This document shows positions 37,901 through 48,919 of a DNA stretch of 64,000 bases, piece after piece. Origin of the DNA: Microbotryomycetes sp. JL201 (taxonomy: Eukaryota; Basidiomycota; Microbotryomycetes); contig JAQYUZ010000021.1 of NCBI GenBank assembly GCA_033819885.1, positions 208,707-272,706 of the forward strand. The letters are read 5' to 3'. Each line of letters starts with the position of its first letter. Position 1 is the stretch's first letter. The notes under the pieces are model-generated. The model searched no databases. It saw only the letters and a program-made list of their open reading frames with translations, and was not told the origin of the DNA. The position numbers and the translations under genes were made by a program.

Positions 37901-40088
37901 GGCCAGCGACAAGCGCTTGTTAACGGCGAGGGCTCTTGTCACCGACATCGAGATCATAAGGCGAACGCAGAAGCTTAAACTCGCCGGCGCTGGCATGAGT
38001 GCGCCGATTCACGCTCAGCTCGTTTACGACTTTGAAGATCGCGAAGCGCTATTCGACGCTATAAAGCTGATGCTCTCCTATTTGGACCGTACCAATACTG
38101 TGCCAAACGCCGAAAAAGACAAGGTCGATGCATTCCTGCGTTCGTTCCTGCCGCTGCTGTTCGCCATCGCGCCTGCAGAGTTTGCACTCGAGATGACCCC
38201 GGTCGGAGACGATGCCGAGTCTGCCGACGGGGCGAGCGACGCCGGGACGAGCGTTGCAGGCGATATGACGGACTCGCAGTCTGTCGGTGGCGGCAGCGTC
38301 ACGGGCACATCGCGTCGAGGAGCTGGCAAGCGCGCCGCGGCAGACTTGCGCAAGAAGGCTTTGAAAAACGCAGGTGGACCAGGACGTGGTCGACGCGGCA
38401 AAGCAGCCTCATCGGCACCGAGTTCTCGCGGAGGATCACCGGCTCCCTCGACTGAAACTACCGAGACACTTGCGACAGGCAATGCAACCGACGCTGCCAT
38501 GTCCGATCCAATGCCTACTGTCACGTCTCTAGCTTCACTCATCACGCCTGACGTCGAGGCCGAAATTGCGGCAAGCCGCGAAGCAGACGGAATGAGCGCC
38601 ACAGGCGATACGAGTCGCGAGCCGTCTGTTGTTGGCGAAGGCGAACAAGCTCCGCCGTCTCCCGTTCTCGGATTGGCTACAGAGGACGGCATCGAAACGT
38701 CGGCTGCGGAAACATCTGACCCTGGCACGCCAGCGCCGGCTGCCACAAGCGGAGTCGCCGCAGACGCGAGCAAAGGCCCAGAGCTGATCCTTCCAGTCGA
38801 AGCCAAGTCGCACATTGCCAGTTCCAGGAAGCAGTGGAATTTGTTCGCCAACTCGAATTTCTATGTCCTTATCCGACTATTTCAGATTTTGTACTATCGT
38901 TTGAGGCTGCTCAAGACGTCGGCTGTGGCCGTCGCTCAGCCTCCTCCGCCTTTGCCCATCACCGACAAGCACGTGCCGTCTCTGTCGCTGTCGGTCACGA
39001 TTCAGCAGTCGATGCCAAACGGCCAAACGCCTGCAATCGCGCAACAGCTTTACCAGCGGGCTCTGGGCTTGTGTGAAAAGTTGTTTGACGGCGAAGTGGA
39101 CCAGACGACGTTTGAGGACTCGATGAGACAGATGTTTGCGACGCAAGGATATATGCTGTTCACAATTGACAAGATTATGACTGGCATCATGAAGCAGGTA
39201 CGTTGTCGAGTCGGATCTCGACGTTGCTGTTGCTGACAGGCTAAACGGCAAAACAGTGCCAGGTTGCAACTACAGACGTCAAAACGCGCGATTTGATGGA
39301 GCTGTTGCGTCAAGATCGAGCGCACGCAGATCGCTCTACCGATCAGCAGCAGCTGTTCTACCGCACACAAGCCGAAACAGCGCTCGGACAAGACGAAAAC
39401 CTGTATCGCATCGAGTGGTTGTCGGACAGAAAGCTCATGAGCGTTCAGTTGCTCGGCAAGGATGCCATTCCAGTCGAGGAGCTGGGCACTGTCGAGCGGG
39501 ATTGGGTCCGTTACGTCCGCAAGTTCTTGCAGGACGAGCCGACGCCAGGCGTCGCGCCAGAATCAAATGCTGGCCCGTGGCTGTCCAGGTCAGTTTGCCA
39601 AGTACAATAGCCGAAATGGTCACTGACGTGTCTGGATGAACAGAAACGCCCGAAAAGCTCGCACTCTCTTGCCAGCAGAGGAAAAGATTCCCTCGGACCT
39701 ACACATCAGATCAAAGCTGCAGTCCAGGATCTGCATGCGATCATACCGAATCTTTTTCGTTCCGAATTCGGAAGATGAGCTGTTCCGGCTCAAGCCGGCC
39801 GTCGGCGACATTGACGCGGTCAAAATTCGAGCTGCAAAGGTTGCCAGGTTTGACAGATTTGTCGAACGGAGGATGGCAGAGCTAGAAGTCTTGCTTGCGC
39901 AGCAGCAGCAGCAGAAGGAAGAGGAGGATTCGAGGCAAAATGCAAGCAATACTTTAGACGTGAATGCATTGGCGTCATCTGAAGAATCAGCAAAAGCGGT
40001 CGCCGCAGCCGAGGATGCTGCAGAGTCGAATCGTGCTACCTCGCTCGGCGAAGGTGATGGGGACGTCAAAATGTCGGATGCGTCGTAG
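34984..40088 (+). CDS. SIN3: SIN3 transcriptional corepressor scaffold
   Basis: The start [14 protein letters not shown] is followed by three paired amphipathic helix domains. PAH1 is [16 protein letters not shown] joined to [20 protein letters not shown], then [23 protein letters not shown]2 is [20 protein letters not shown] and [21 protein letters not shown]3 is [20 protein letters not shown]. The HDAC-interaction domain contains [29 protein letters not shown] and [20 protein letters not shown], then VYGREQ-like and [20 protein letters not shown] residues. A Ser/Thr/Ala-rich insert and the SIN3 C-terminal domain ([20 protein letters not shown]) follow. The frame ends MSDAS. About a dozen short introns. 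SIN3 assembles Rpd3-type histone deacetylase complexes in the nucleus. Confidence 0.96.
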
Positions 40089-40256
40089 GAATTTTGCTGT
40101 ACCATGTCGTCTGTGAGATTTGCCAAGGAATCGAATTGTTTTTGCGTCGATACGAGAGAAGCGAGCGCGTGTGATTAGCAACAACAACAACAAAAAATGA
40201 TAATTTACGACAGACAGGATATGTGATGAGCAAGTGTACCGAGCGATGGTCGCGGC

Positions 40257-42244
40257 TCATCGGCTCGCGTCGCTTTCAAAACCAAAATCGCGGGCCTGAT
40301 CCTCAAGCCTTTGCTTCTCTTCAACTTCATCGGCAGAGAGCACTCTACCTGCGCCTTCTACGAGTCTTCTGTCCACCTGCCACTCGACAGCTTCGCGTGC
40401 CCGCTTGATGAGAGTCTCGACGACAGTCGCGAGAGCGGAGAATTGCAAATCAGACGCGAGCAACTCGTCCCATGAAGGTTCAACATCGGAATCGTCGTCC
40501 TCGTCGATATCGTCCTCGAGCATGTCTTCTCCGCAGAGAGGGAATGGATACTCTGCGTGAAAGCGGCTTGACGTATTCACCAGCCGAGGCGAGACGGGCA
40601 AGCCTTCGGCAGTGCGAAACGCGGCAAGCGCTGCGGCCGGTCCCATGTGCGAGCCGTCGGTCGTTGCACCGCCGAGTACAGACATATCTCGCAGACGGCG
40701 TCTCAAATCACGGATCTCGCGATTCTGCGCCGACTTCAAACGTTCGAGGGACGTGTTGATCGTGAGGAGCGACTTGTTTGTGATTTCCAAATCATCGATC
40801 TGGGTTCGATCAATTCAGCACCTCTCACGTGGATGCAAGGAGCGAGGCTCACCTTTCTTTGTTTTTGGTCTTCCCGCCTCCGCGTGTCGGCCACAATAGC
40901 TTCGAATCGATCAGGCTGCAGACTGGCAACGGAGAGGTTGTGTGCTTGAACAGGATTCTGATCGCCTTCAAGTTCCTGCCAATCGATGTCGCTCGTGCGC
41001 GCGTGACTAGAGCGCGCCGCGTGAACCTGTACGTCCGCCTCATCGCCAGGTAGCTCTATGCTTGGCCTGGACGTGGTTCGTGATTGAAGTTTCTGCGTTT
41101 GTCGAGCGTGCCCGAAACCCCAAGAGGCGGGAGGCGAACCGAGGCCAGAGAGCATTGCCTCTCTGTCAGATACGGAGAAGATGCTTGATGTTGTACTCGC
41201 CATCGAGTGCGACCGTGTATGATGTGCCCGTGGCCTGGGCGATAGGTGTTCGTTCGTGTCACTTGCTGCTGCGCTCGACATGCTGCTACTCGATAATCGA
41301 CCGACAAGTCGCGGCGTGGCTGTCGACGCACACAGCGAGAGGGGCGGCAATAGCGGGCCGCCAATATTGTTTCCAAGCTCACCTGCCGATGTGCGCCGAC
41401 GCACGGGCCTCTTCATTGTCGGCGTATCGTGATTTGCAGCGTGTCCGATCGCATCAGCGTGGACAGAATCTTGGTCGCCATCTGCTTCGCGTGAATAATG
41501 CTTCTCCAGATCCGCGTGAGCGTCATGGCTAGGGCGCGCCGCGTTCGGTCTTTGCGCGTAGAGTGTTGGTGATGTGAGTGGCGATTGAACAGACGAGTCG
41601 GCGCTGACGCTGCCTGGGGACGATGAAAGCGGTGGCGGAGTCGGACTCAGGCTGTCGGTTGCACGGCGTACAATTGTCGGTCCGTGTGCGACGGCTCGAG
41701 ATGGCTGCGTCGATTGGGTGCGCTTGAGCAAGGCCGGTGAGGACTGGGTCCGGACCGACACGGTCGATGGCAAATGAGTGATCGTTGGCGAGCTGGCGGG
41801 AATGGGTGTGAAGACATGTGCGCGTGCGCGTGCTGAATGTCGCTCTGGCGATCGGCTAGTGCGTGCGTCGTCGATGGCGGCGGTGGCGGCGAACGGTCCG
41901 AGCACTTTGCGCGGTGAGCCAGGTGCTACTGGTGAGGCCGCCCGCCGCTGCGTCGCCGGCGATGATTTGACCAAAGTCATTGCAGATGCTCGAGCTGGTG
42001 TCCCTGTCGGGCGCGTGTGCATGTGCGGCGTATGAGCGGTCGACGGCGTTGCAGGCGCGCTCGACGGCTGCTGACCACCGCCTGAGGCTTCGTGTGCGGC
42101 CCTGACCTTGACCGTCGTCTGACCAGGACTCGCAAACAAGTTTGGGTCGACTCTGGCGCGCACGGGCCGGCCGACTGGAGTCTGGCAGGGCGAGGACTTG
42201 GCCGTGTTGTGGTGCTGCGCAGCAACCGAGCTACTGCTTGTCAT
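40257..42244 (-). CDS. Ser/Pro-rich protein with C-terminal coiled coil, unknown function
   Basis: Two exons joined by one intron (about 40803-40854, AAG|GTGAGC donor). The first ATG in frame is at 42244 (MTSSSSVAAQHH). The first ~430 residues are low complexity, rich in Ser, Pro, Ala, Arg and His, with many SP/TP sites (for example RASPVAPGSPRKVLGP) suggesting a phosphorylated disordered region. Around the splice join is a conserved-looking helix: DTRREDQ-like residues, then IDDLEITNKSLLTINTSLER and KSAQNREIRDLRRRLRDMS, a predicted coiled coil. An acidic stretch (EDDIDEDDDSDVEPSWDELL) and a charged helical tail follow. I do not recognise the family by name; the coiled-coil block looks like one conserved in filamentous and basidiomycete fungi. 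Confidence 0.75.
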
Positions 42245-43254
42245 CAATACGCGCCGTCGCCCTGGCACAGAACCATCTGGTGGATGTTTACTGGCTGACA
42301 CTGTGGCATAAGCACACGGTCAGCACGCGACAGTCTATGAGCGCACGCAAGGGCTCACTCTCGCAACATCCAAGTCGAAGTGCGAACGCTTACCGCGTAC
42401 GCCACTGCGTGTATGCTGTCTCTCCGGAACCCCTGAATTTTGCCCATTCTTATGGATCAGAGCTTTTGATCAGTGCACCGCCTCGCTCATTATGGAATCG
42501 GTAAAGGGAAATGGTTGATGTGGAAGACAAACCCGAACGGGTTAGTCGGCGTCGCGCCGGGTCCTGGCGCCACCGCCTCGGCCCTGTTCCCTATCCCGCC
42601 GTTGCCGCCGCCAGCCCTCCCTCCTCTCCTCCTTTCAGGGAATATCAGGTTACGCTTTGAGCCTGTGAGTGGCCGCTGTCGTCTCGTCGCTGTTCCGCCA
42701 TGGCGGTTTTGCTGACAGACGTCGCCTTCCGCCGCTTATCCTGCATTGCCGACACACTGACGACGTTGACCGTTGATACCTGGTTGCTACCTCTGTGTTG
42801 CTTGACGCGCCTGCTCGCTCACATGCTGCTCATGTGCCTGGCGTGGTCGACAACAGCGCTCGCGTTCCTTGACCCACCCCGCCGCCGCCCCCTCCCCCCT
42901 TCCCCAGCGAACAGCAGCCTTTTGCATTGCCAGTTTAGCATCATCGACTACAAGCAATCTCATCAAGCCCTTTTCGTCGCTGCTGCCTTTTGCGCGCGAC
43001 TACTGTGGCCTATCTTTTTGCCCCGCTTTCGCTCTCCGCCCTTCCTCGCCGATTCGCCCGCCGCTGAGGCTCCGCGCCGCAGCAAACTTTCCTTGGTGTG
43101 TGCCTGTTTTCACGCCCGAATCATCTCGTTACCATTGACTGTTGACATTTGCGATGCCTATCTGTACAGCGCGTTCGACTACATATTTCATTCGGGCACG
43201 GCCGTCACGCGACCGCGCCTGTCTTAGTTCGCAAAAAGCAAAACTTCTGGGATC
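42245..43254. other. divergent intergenic region, coiled-coil gene / bHLH gene
   Basis: About 1 kb with strong pyrimidine tracts (42595-42640, 42875-42905), typical of fungal core promoters and long 5' leaders. A plus-strand frame at 42700-43227 (175 codons, ATG start, very Leu/Cys/Pro/Arg-rich) ends 28 bp before the bHLH start. It looks like a by-product of the CT-rich sequence, but could act as an upstream ORF. No other gene seen. Confidence 0.5.
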
Positions 43255-44671
43255 ATGACAATCCCCCAGACTTTTGACGGGTTCGGGCTGAGTCCCGAGG
43301 AGAACTCACCCGAACCGGTTCAACACGAACAATTGTATGATGATGATGGTCCAGACGATGTTCGACCAGCGTCTGGTCGCAGGGGCGTCAATCCACGCAA
43401 AGGTCCCGGTGCGGCCGACAAGCGAGCGTCGCACAATGCAACAGAACGCGCACGTCGCGAGAATCTCAACGGCCGGTTCATGGTGAGTGTCGGTCTCTCA
43501 CATGATATCAAAGATTGGCCACTTGGAAACTCGGCACCGCCCTCGGCACCCTGTTGCGTTCCAATTACGTCGTCCGCTGACGTTGACGCTCTTTGGGCCG
43601 CAGACCCTGGCCGAAGCGCTGCCGTCGATGCACAAAGTCAAGAGGCCTTCAAAGTCTGTCATTGTGAACAAGGCTCTCGAATTCGTCTATGAAGCTCAAG
43701 TAAGCCGAACCCCGGCACCCTGATCGGTTTTGCGGAACTCCACTCTAAATCTTCCGAGCCTCGGTTGCTGATCATAGCCGCACTTTTGACAGGTCAAAGA
43801 GCAAACGCTTGTCAAGGAGAATGAAGAGTTGCGTCGGGAGGTGAATCAATTGCGCAGCCAATTGGGCTTGCCGCCTTTGACGCAGCAAACAAGCGCCGCT
43901 CGTCCCAAGCCGCGCGCTTACACGGCGCCGCGTCAACAATCCGACAGTCTCGTGACTTCGATGGGCTCCCTCGATACTAGCAGTACATCTTCCCCTCCCC
44001 GCCTCCAGCAAAACCGTTCGCCATCGGTTTCATCTGTGCCAAGCCCACCTTCGACGATCGCCACCAGCGAGCCCTCGCCGGCGCTGCCCATGTCCCTGGG
44101 TGCTGCAGGTTCCGGCATGTTCTCGAGCCCGGTTTACGATCAGTCTCCAATTGACGCCGACGAAATGCGTCAGCAGCAATTGGCGGCTTTGTTCCCAGGT
44201 CAGGCATTCGGCACATCGCCGTTGACGGTCCAGCAAGCACAGGCTCAAGCTCAAGCTCAAGCTCATGCTCAAGCCATGATGCAAGCGCAACTTGGATATA
44301 TGAATCCGGCATTCTTGACGGCTCAGCACCAAAGCATGCTTCTGGCCGCGCAGCAAGCTTTGGCGCAGCAGCAACACCATACTCTGCAGCAACAATTCGC
44401 TCAGCAGCAACAACAACAGCAGCAGCAAGCGCTGTCGCCTTCTCAGCATTCACTCCAGCATGCTCAGCCACCGTCGCCTGTTAACTCGGTGCACCCGGCC
44501 CCGAGCCCTGTCGCATTGAGCCCTGGAGACGTGTACGCAATCGGCTCCTCGCCCATCGGCGTTTCTGGTTGCGGCAATCCGGCAGCTACCGGCCAGTCAA
44601 CGAACAGTCTCCTTGGCACGTGGGGTTCATTCACGAGCTCGACTAGTGACGGCTTCACAGTGTTTGCGTAA
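43255..44671 (+). CDS. bHLH transcription factor
   Basis: Three exons (43255-43482, 43604-43699, 43793-44671) encode 400 residues. After an acidic N-terminus comes a basic region and first helix, KRASHNATERARRENLNGRF, with the H-E-R DNA contacts. The loop and second helix (LAEALPSMHKVKRPSKSVIV, NKALEFVYEAQ) run directly into a leucine-zipper-like helix (KENEELRREVNQLRSQLGLP). The C-terminal half is Ser/Pro/Gln-rich with a glutamine tract (44401-44435) and repeated Gln-Ala. All introns use GT donors; the first is 121 nt. The E-R-x-R-R basic region predicts binding to CACGTG/CANNTG E-boxes. No specific regulator name is justified; basidiomycete bHLH factors of this layout control development and metabolism. 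Confidence 0.9.
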
Positions 44672-45119
44672 CGAGGGGCGTCTCGCTCTCGATTTTCCTT
44701 TTCTTTTATAACTATATTTGCTATATCTTTTTCCCATTCCTCCCATGCTGCTGTTTTCCCTGTTGGCTCTCGTAGGTTGTTTGCTCTCTGGTATTGTTGC
44801 TGTCTAAGATCCCTCTCTTTTCATTTTCATGAGCGCTGTGCGGAAGTCTTTTTCTTGACAATACTCACTGTCGTCTACATTAGCTCATATGGCCCTTTCA
44901 TCGTTCGCTGCCTTTTTTTGGTCTTGTGCGTCACGTCACCCGGCGAGCATGGCGCCGTTGAGTAGCGGACCAGCCAGCGCTGGAGTCAGTCCCTCCACCA
45001 GTTGAGTCGATTTGCATGAGATGTGTGCGGACGCTGGCCATTGTTCGCGATTCTGACGCCATTCCTGTGTGCTGCACTGCCTGAATTCGTGCCCGCTGGA
45101 CGTGCTCGCCGACAGCTCG
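44672..45119. other. intergenic, bHLH 3' region to NAPE-PLD-like gene
   Basis: The 448-bp spacer starts with a T-rich stretch (44690-44760, 44815-44860) that fits a 3' UTR, and ends in the promoter of the next plus-strand gene. No gene recognised. Confidence 0.5.
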
Positions 45120-46827
45120 ATGGCAGACAGGTGTCATTTTGGCGTGTGTAGGCGCTCCTGCCGTGTATCACGCGTGCTTGACCATCGCCAGGACTCATCA
45201 AGTATGGACGAGGCGGAGGAGGCTCGAGCGCAAACAACGAGATTACGCGACGCGCAAGCTGATTGAGCAGAGCGCAAAGCTCAAAGCGGGAGACACTGCC
45301 GTCGTACCTGGAGACACACAGCCGCAAACGGACGTCACAGCGGGCGTAGGGGAGGCAGAAGCAACGTTCGGTGCTCGAGACGCTCTGCATGCCAGCAAGT
45401 CGCCGGACAAGGCAGACGAGGAAGAATGCGAAATGCTCAGGGAAGCTTTTGCAAGCTGGAGGTGTCTTGGCAGATGGCACAACGCACTCGGCTACGAGTG
45501 GCGCGAGCAAGGCGGTCAGTCGATGTAGCCACGTTGCGGCAATGCTGCAGTCCTTGATGTTACTTTGGTCCTACACAGTCTGGGAATGGGCATTCTGGAA
45601 GCTAATCTGGGCTCCGCTGCACGGAAAAATTTGGTACGGCGGCGGCGCACCTTCTGATCCGGCAGAGTTGGCAAAGACGTTACCAGTCATGGCTCCAAAC
45701 TTCATACAGCTATTTGGATTCGATCCGTCTAGACCTGACGCTCCCGCCACGCCCGACGCAATTTCGTCTTTGACGGCGTCTGTCTCCGCTCTCGATGCCT
45801 CTCCACCGCGGTCAGCTTCCAGCCAGGAGATGAGCGACAGCTGGGAGAAGCTGTCTTCGACGTCACAACCTTCTGAAGAGCTCGTTCCTGCTCGCTCATC
45901 GACGGCCTCGAAACGGGGCAATTCTCCAGCAAAAGAATCGCAAGTACCATCAGATTTGACTTTTTGCTGGATCGGTCAATCGACGACCTACGTGCAACTC
46001 GATGGTGTCGGAATCTTGACGGATCCCGTCTTTGCTCACAAGACCGTCGACACATGGCTCGCTCCCCCGCGGCTAGCTCCACCGCCGTGCCAGCTTCGGG
46101 ATCTGATGACGTGTCTGCAAATCTGCATCGTATCACACGATCATTTTGACCAGTCAGTTTGCCTACGCTTCAGAATTAGCCGCCTGCGGCTAATTCGATC
46201 CCTCTGTACAGCGTTCATCCGGACGATGTCCGCGAGATTGGAGACTCTGTGCAATGGGTCGTTCCGCTTGGTCTCGGAAGCTTCTTGAGAGCTTGTGGCA
46301 TAACTCGCATTATTGAACTTGATTGGTGGCAGACTGCGACAGTGGTCGTGAATTTGCCTCAGCGATCAGAGCCAGTCTCGATCAAAATTTCAGCTACGCC
46401 AGCGCAGCACTGGGCCGCTCGTTCGCCCTTCGCAACCAACTCGGCGCTTTGGGCTTCATTTGTGGTCCAAGGTTCTCGTCAATCCTTTTTCCACGCAGGG
46501 GACACTGGCTACACGGACGGCGCGTTCAAAGCAATCGGCAGAGTCTTTGGCGGCGTTGACTTGGCTTTGTTGCCAATCGGAGCGTATGAGCCTCGATGGC
46601 ACCTGAGTCCGCAGCATGCGTCACCATCGGACGCGATCAAGATTGCTCGCGACATCAAGGCGAGAAAGTCGGTCGGCGTGCATCACGGCACTTGGGTTCT
46701 GTCCGACGAGCATTATCTGCAGCCACCACTCGACCTGGACAAAGCCAAGGCTGAAGTGGGAATGACCGACGACGAGTTTGTCACGGTTCGTCCTGGCCAG
46801 GTGATGGTCCTCTCACCCAAGACGTAG
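45120..46827 (+). CDS. NAPE-PLD-like metallo-beta-lactamase-fold hydrolase
   Basis: The first exon (ATG GCA GAC AG) splices to a basic stretch, THQVWTRRRRLERKQRDYAT. A hydrophobic/aromatic segment spans a second splice (GVWEWAFWKLIWAPLHGKIW). The catalytic fold contains LTFCWIGQSTTYVQLDGVGI, then LTDPVF and the metal motif SHDHFDHVHPDDV (H-x-H-x-D-H), whose last His is completed across an intron. Downstream: TPAQHWAAR, FFHAGDTGYTDGAFKAIG with the conserved Asp, LALLPIGAYEPRWHLSPQHA, and VGVHHGTWVLSDEHY. These match N-acyl-phosphatidylethanolamine phospholipase D and its fungal relatives (S. cerevisiae Fmp30 type, mitochondrial inner membrane). It would release N-acylethanolamine from NAPE. 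The intron after HFD contains a perfect hairpin (46173-46196). Confidence 0.9.
46173..46196. repeat. perfect 11-bp inverted repeat inside an intron
   Basis: Two 11-nt arms (GAATTAGCCGC and its exact reverse complement) are separated by 2 nt. The hairpin lies between the GTCAGT donor and the TACAG acceptor of the NAPE-PLD-like gene, in the intron that interrupts the metal-binding HxHxDH motif. It is not part of the coding sequence. Confidence 0.95.
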
Positions 46828-46976
46828 CTGAGCTGTGATGTCCCAACCGAGTCGAAACATTCAGACAACCGAGTCTCAAATTTGTCCTCCCTAGAACTTT
46901 TTGTCTTTGTTGTATTCGCACAAGCAAGCTCCGTTGCTAGCCCAAGATCGTCCGCCTTGCGAGCTGTTCCTTGACT

Positions 46977-47912
46977 TTAAAGCACAGTGGCTACGATGGA
47001 ACGCCCTCGCTTGCCGACGCGGAATTCTGTCAGGTAAATACCCTAGAGAGGCCAATGTCCGTCAGTTTTTGACGAGGAATTGGTATTGAACAAAAACAGC
47101 AATGAGTTTCGCTTGCCTGCCAAGTGCCGAGGTTCAATTGCCCCTGAGTGATTGGCACTGTCACACTGGCGCCAATGAGAGATGATTTGGTGTGCGAAGC
47201 CGAGTCGTCTGGCCTGAAAATCCAGCAGGATTAACAATCGGCGACGACTAGAGCGCACAGCGGAATGAGGCAACTCGCCCTTCATCGACATGCTGCCACG
47301 GCAATGATTCAGGCACGATACGGTCCATGGCCATGTCCATATCCGTTCGGACATCGCGGTCAAACTTGTCCGCGCCGAGAGGGTGCCTCTGTCAGTGACC
47401 ACCTGTCGCCGGCTCATCCGTTACGCACTGCGTACATTTTCGTTGACGGTCAAGCCTGCAGACGTGTGCTGTAGAAATGTATTGTCAAATGTCATTGTCT
47501 GCAATCTTCAGGGAATGGCGCGGCAGAGCCAGTTCTTTTGCCACACCGCCGATGGAGCTGGATCGCCCTCAAGATGCGGCTCACTTTGACAAAGAGATGC
47601 AGCATACCAATCGCTGTCTCTTGAATAGCGGATGCCAAGGCCTTGTTGCCGAGTATCTCTTCCGTCACGAGATAGCAACCCTTGTCGCGCTTTTTCAGCT
47701 GAATTTCGGTCTCTGTAGAGCAGTTTGCGTCAGCTTTGTCTCATGATGGATCATTTTGATCCGTGGTGTGGATGACTCGAGGATTTGAAATGTTTTAGAG
47801 ACAGCGAACGGCGCGAGGTTACATGCGCACGAAAGTGAAGCTCATACCCAATATGAGCGCGAGTGTTTAGACCAGACTCACGAAATCTGTCGTTTCCGCG
47901 TGTAAATGACAT
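46977..47912 (-). CDS. YjbQ/UPF0047 family protein (secondary thiamine-phosphate synthase-like)
   Basis: Six exons (47912-47882, 47712-47585, 47468-47436, 47364-47279, 47213-47117, 47042-46977) encode 146 residues, the usual size of this family. Motifs: [73 protein letters not shown] and [20 protein letters not shown]. The HTSA and HT-K-S-S blocks hold the conserved His and polar residues of the family active site. Bacterial YjbQ has weak thiamine phosphate synthase activity; the fungal role is unproven. Introns 47214-47278 and 47043-47116 need GC donors. Exons are so small that no single open frame reveals the gene. Its start codon is 85 bp from that of ATP synthase subunit e. Confidence 0.92.
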
Positions 47913-47997
47913 GTTTGCGCGAGGCGAGATGTTGGTGTGGGCCAAGGCCAAAGGACTTCGTCGCGGCGACGGGGTTTCGTCTTTGCCCGACGTCACC
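47913..47997. promoter_or_regulatory. 85-bp divergent promoter, YjbQ-like / ATP synthase e
   Basis: Only 85 bp lie between the two divergent start codons, the shortest such spacer in the window. A shared core promoter is inferred. Confidence 0.55.
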
Positions 47998-48686
47998 ATG
48001 CCCGCACCAACCGTCACCGTGAGTTTTGTTTATATCGCGGTCAAGTGCTCGCATGCCTGCCTGCCGCTGCTCTCGTCGCGCGGCTGCTTGCGGCCTCACC
48101 CGCGTTGGCCCGTTGCGCCGGCTGCCTTCGCCATGCCGGATCGCTCGCCGGCCGGCCGTCAAGCATGAAAAAGATCGCATTACAAGTTCAACAGTGCGAG
48201 CGTTCGCCCGTTTGTTCCTTCATGGCGGCAACTATGGCAGCGGCACCGAGAGGTCGCGTGTTGGTCGGCCGGGCCGGTATATGATCGTGTTGCGGTGCGC
48301 ACGACGCACGCTTCGAACCCATATTTGCATCGTGCTTGATCGCTTGGGCAAGCACGACAGCAGCGCTAACGCGGCTCTCGCACATTCGCAGGTTGTGCGG
48401 TACTCGGCACTCGTATTTGGCGTCTTGTACGGCTTTACACACAGACAAACGCTCCAGGCAAAGTTTGACGCAGAAGCAGCCAAGCACGAGGTTGACAAGA
48501 GGGCAGAGTGGCTCCAGAAGGCCAAGGAAGCCTGGGCAGCAAAGAACGCAAAACAAGACGGCCGTAAGGCAATCGTTCGACGTTGTTGCGGATCACCTGA
48601 CTAACGCTATGTTGCTGCCAGTCATTACGGACCCAGACGCACCTGGTTTCGACCTCGAGAAGCTACTCCAGTCGTACGAGAAGTAG
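47998..48686 (+). CDS. TIM11: mitochondrial F1Fo ATP synthase subunit e
   Basis: Three exons (47998-48018, 48392-48563, 48622-48686) encode 85 residues, the normal size for subunit e (yeast TIM11/ATP21). The N-terminus MPAPTVTVVRYSALVFGVLY starts the single TM helix, with the GxxxG-like G-V-L-Y-G motif used for ATP synthase dimer contacts. A charged helical tail (KRAEWLQKAKEAWAAKNAKQ, roughly) and the conserved LITDPDAPGFDLEKLLQSYE end follow. It sits in the inner membrane and helps dimerise ATP synthase and shape cristae. The first intron (373 nt) is far longer than others in the window. The second uses CGTAAGG. Confidence 0.9.
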
Positions 48687-48919
48687 TTTGCTTTGCTCAG
48701 CCTTGGGCGTACGCCAGAACATATGAAGCAGAGCATTGTGTACAGTGGAAATGTGGCGTATGAGCAACGGTCAAAATCATTGTAGTTGCCTGCAATGACA
48801 GTCCTCTCGACTTTCGGACTGAAAAACCCTGTCCCTATCTTGACCCGACGATGCCAAACAAACAAGCAGTAGAACTACAAGACTGACGCTGCGGACGTTT
48901 AAAGCCCTTGAATCCCTCG
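48687..48919. other. convergent 3' spacer, ATP synthase e / UGA1
   Basis: This 233-bp region lies between two stop codons and fits two 3' UTRs. Nothing else recognised. Confidence 0.5.

Noticed and set aside
43977-44471. Minus-strand frames rich in Leu/Glu/Ala opposite the bHLH gene
   Set aside because: They are antisense to the Gln/Ala repeats of the bHLH C-terminus.
48250-48340. Possible tRNA-like B box (reverse strand GGGTTCGAAGC) in the subunit e intron
   Set aside because: The flanking bases do not form a T-stem and no acceptor stem is present.
48026-48604. 192-codon plus-strand frame covering the ATP synthase e second exon
   Set aside because: Its first two thirds lie in the intron; only the part from 48392 matches subunit e, which joins to the short first exon at 47998.
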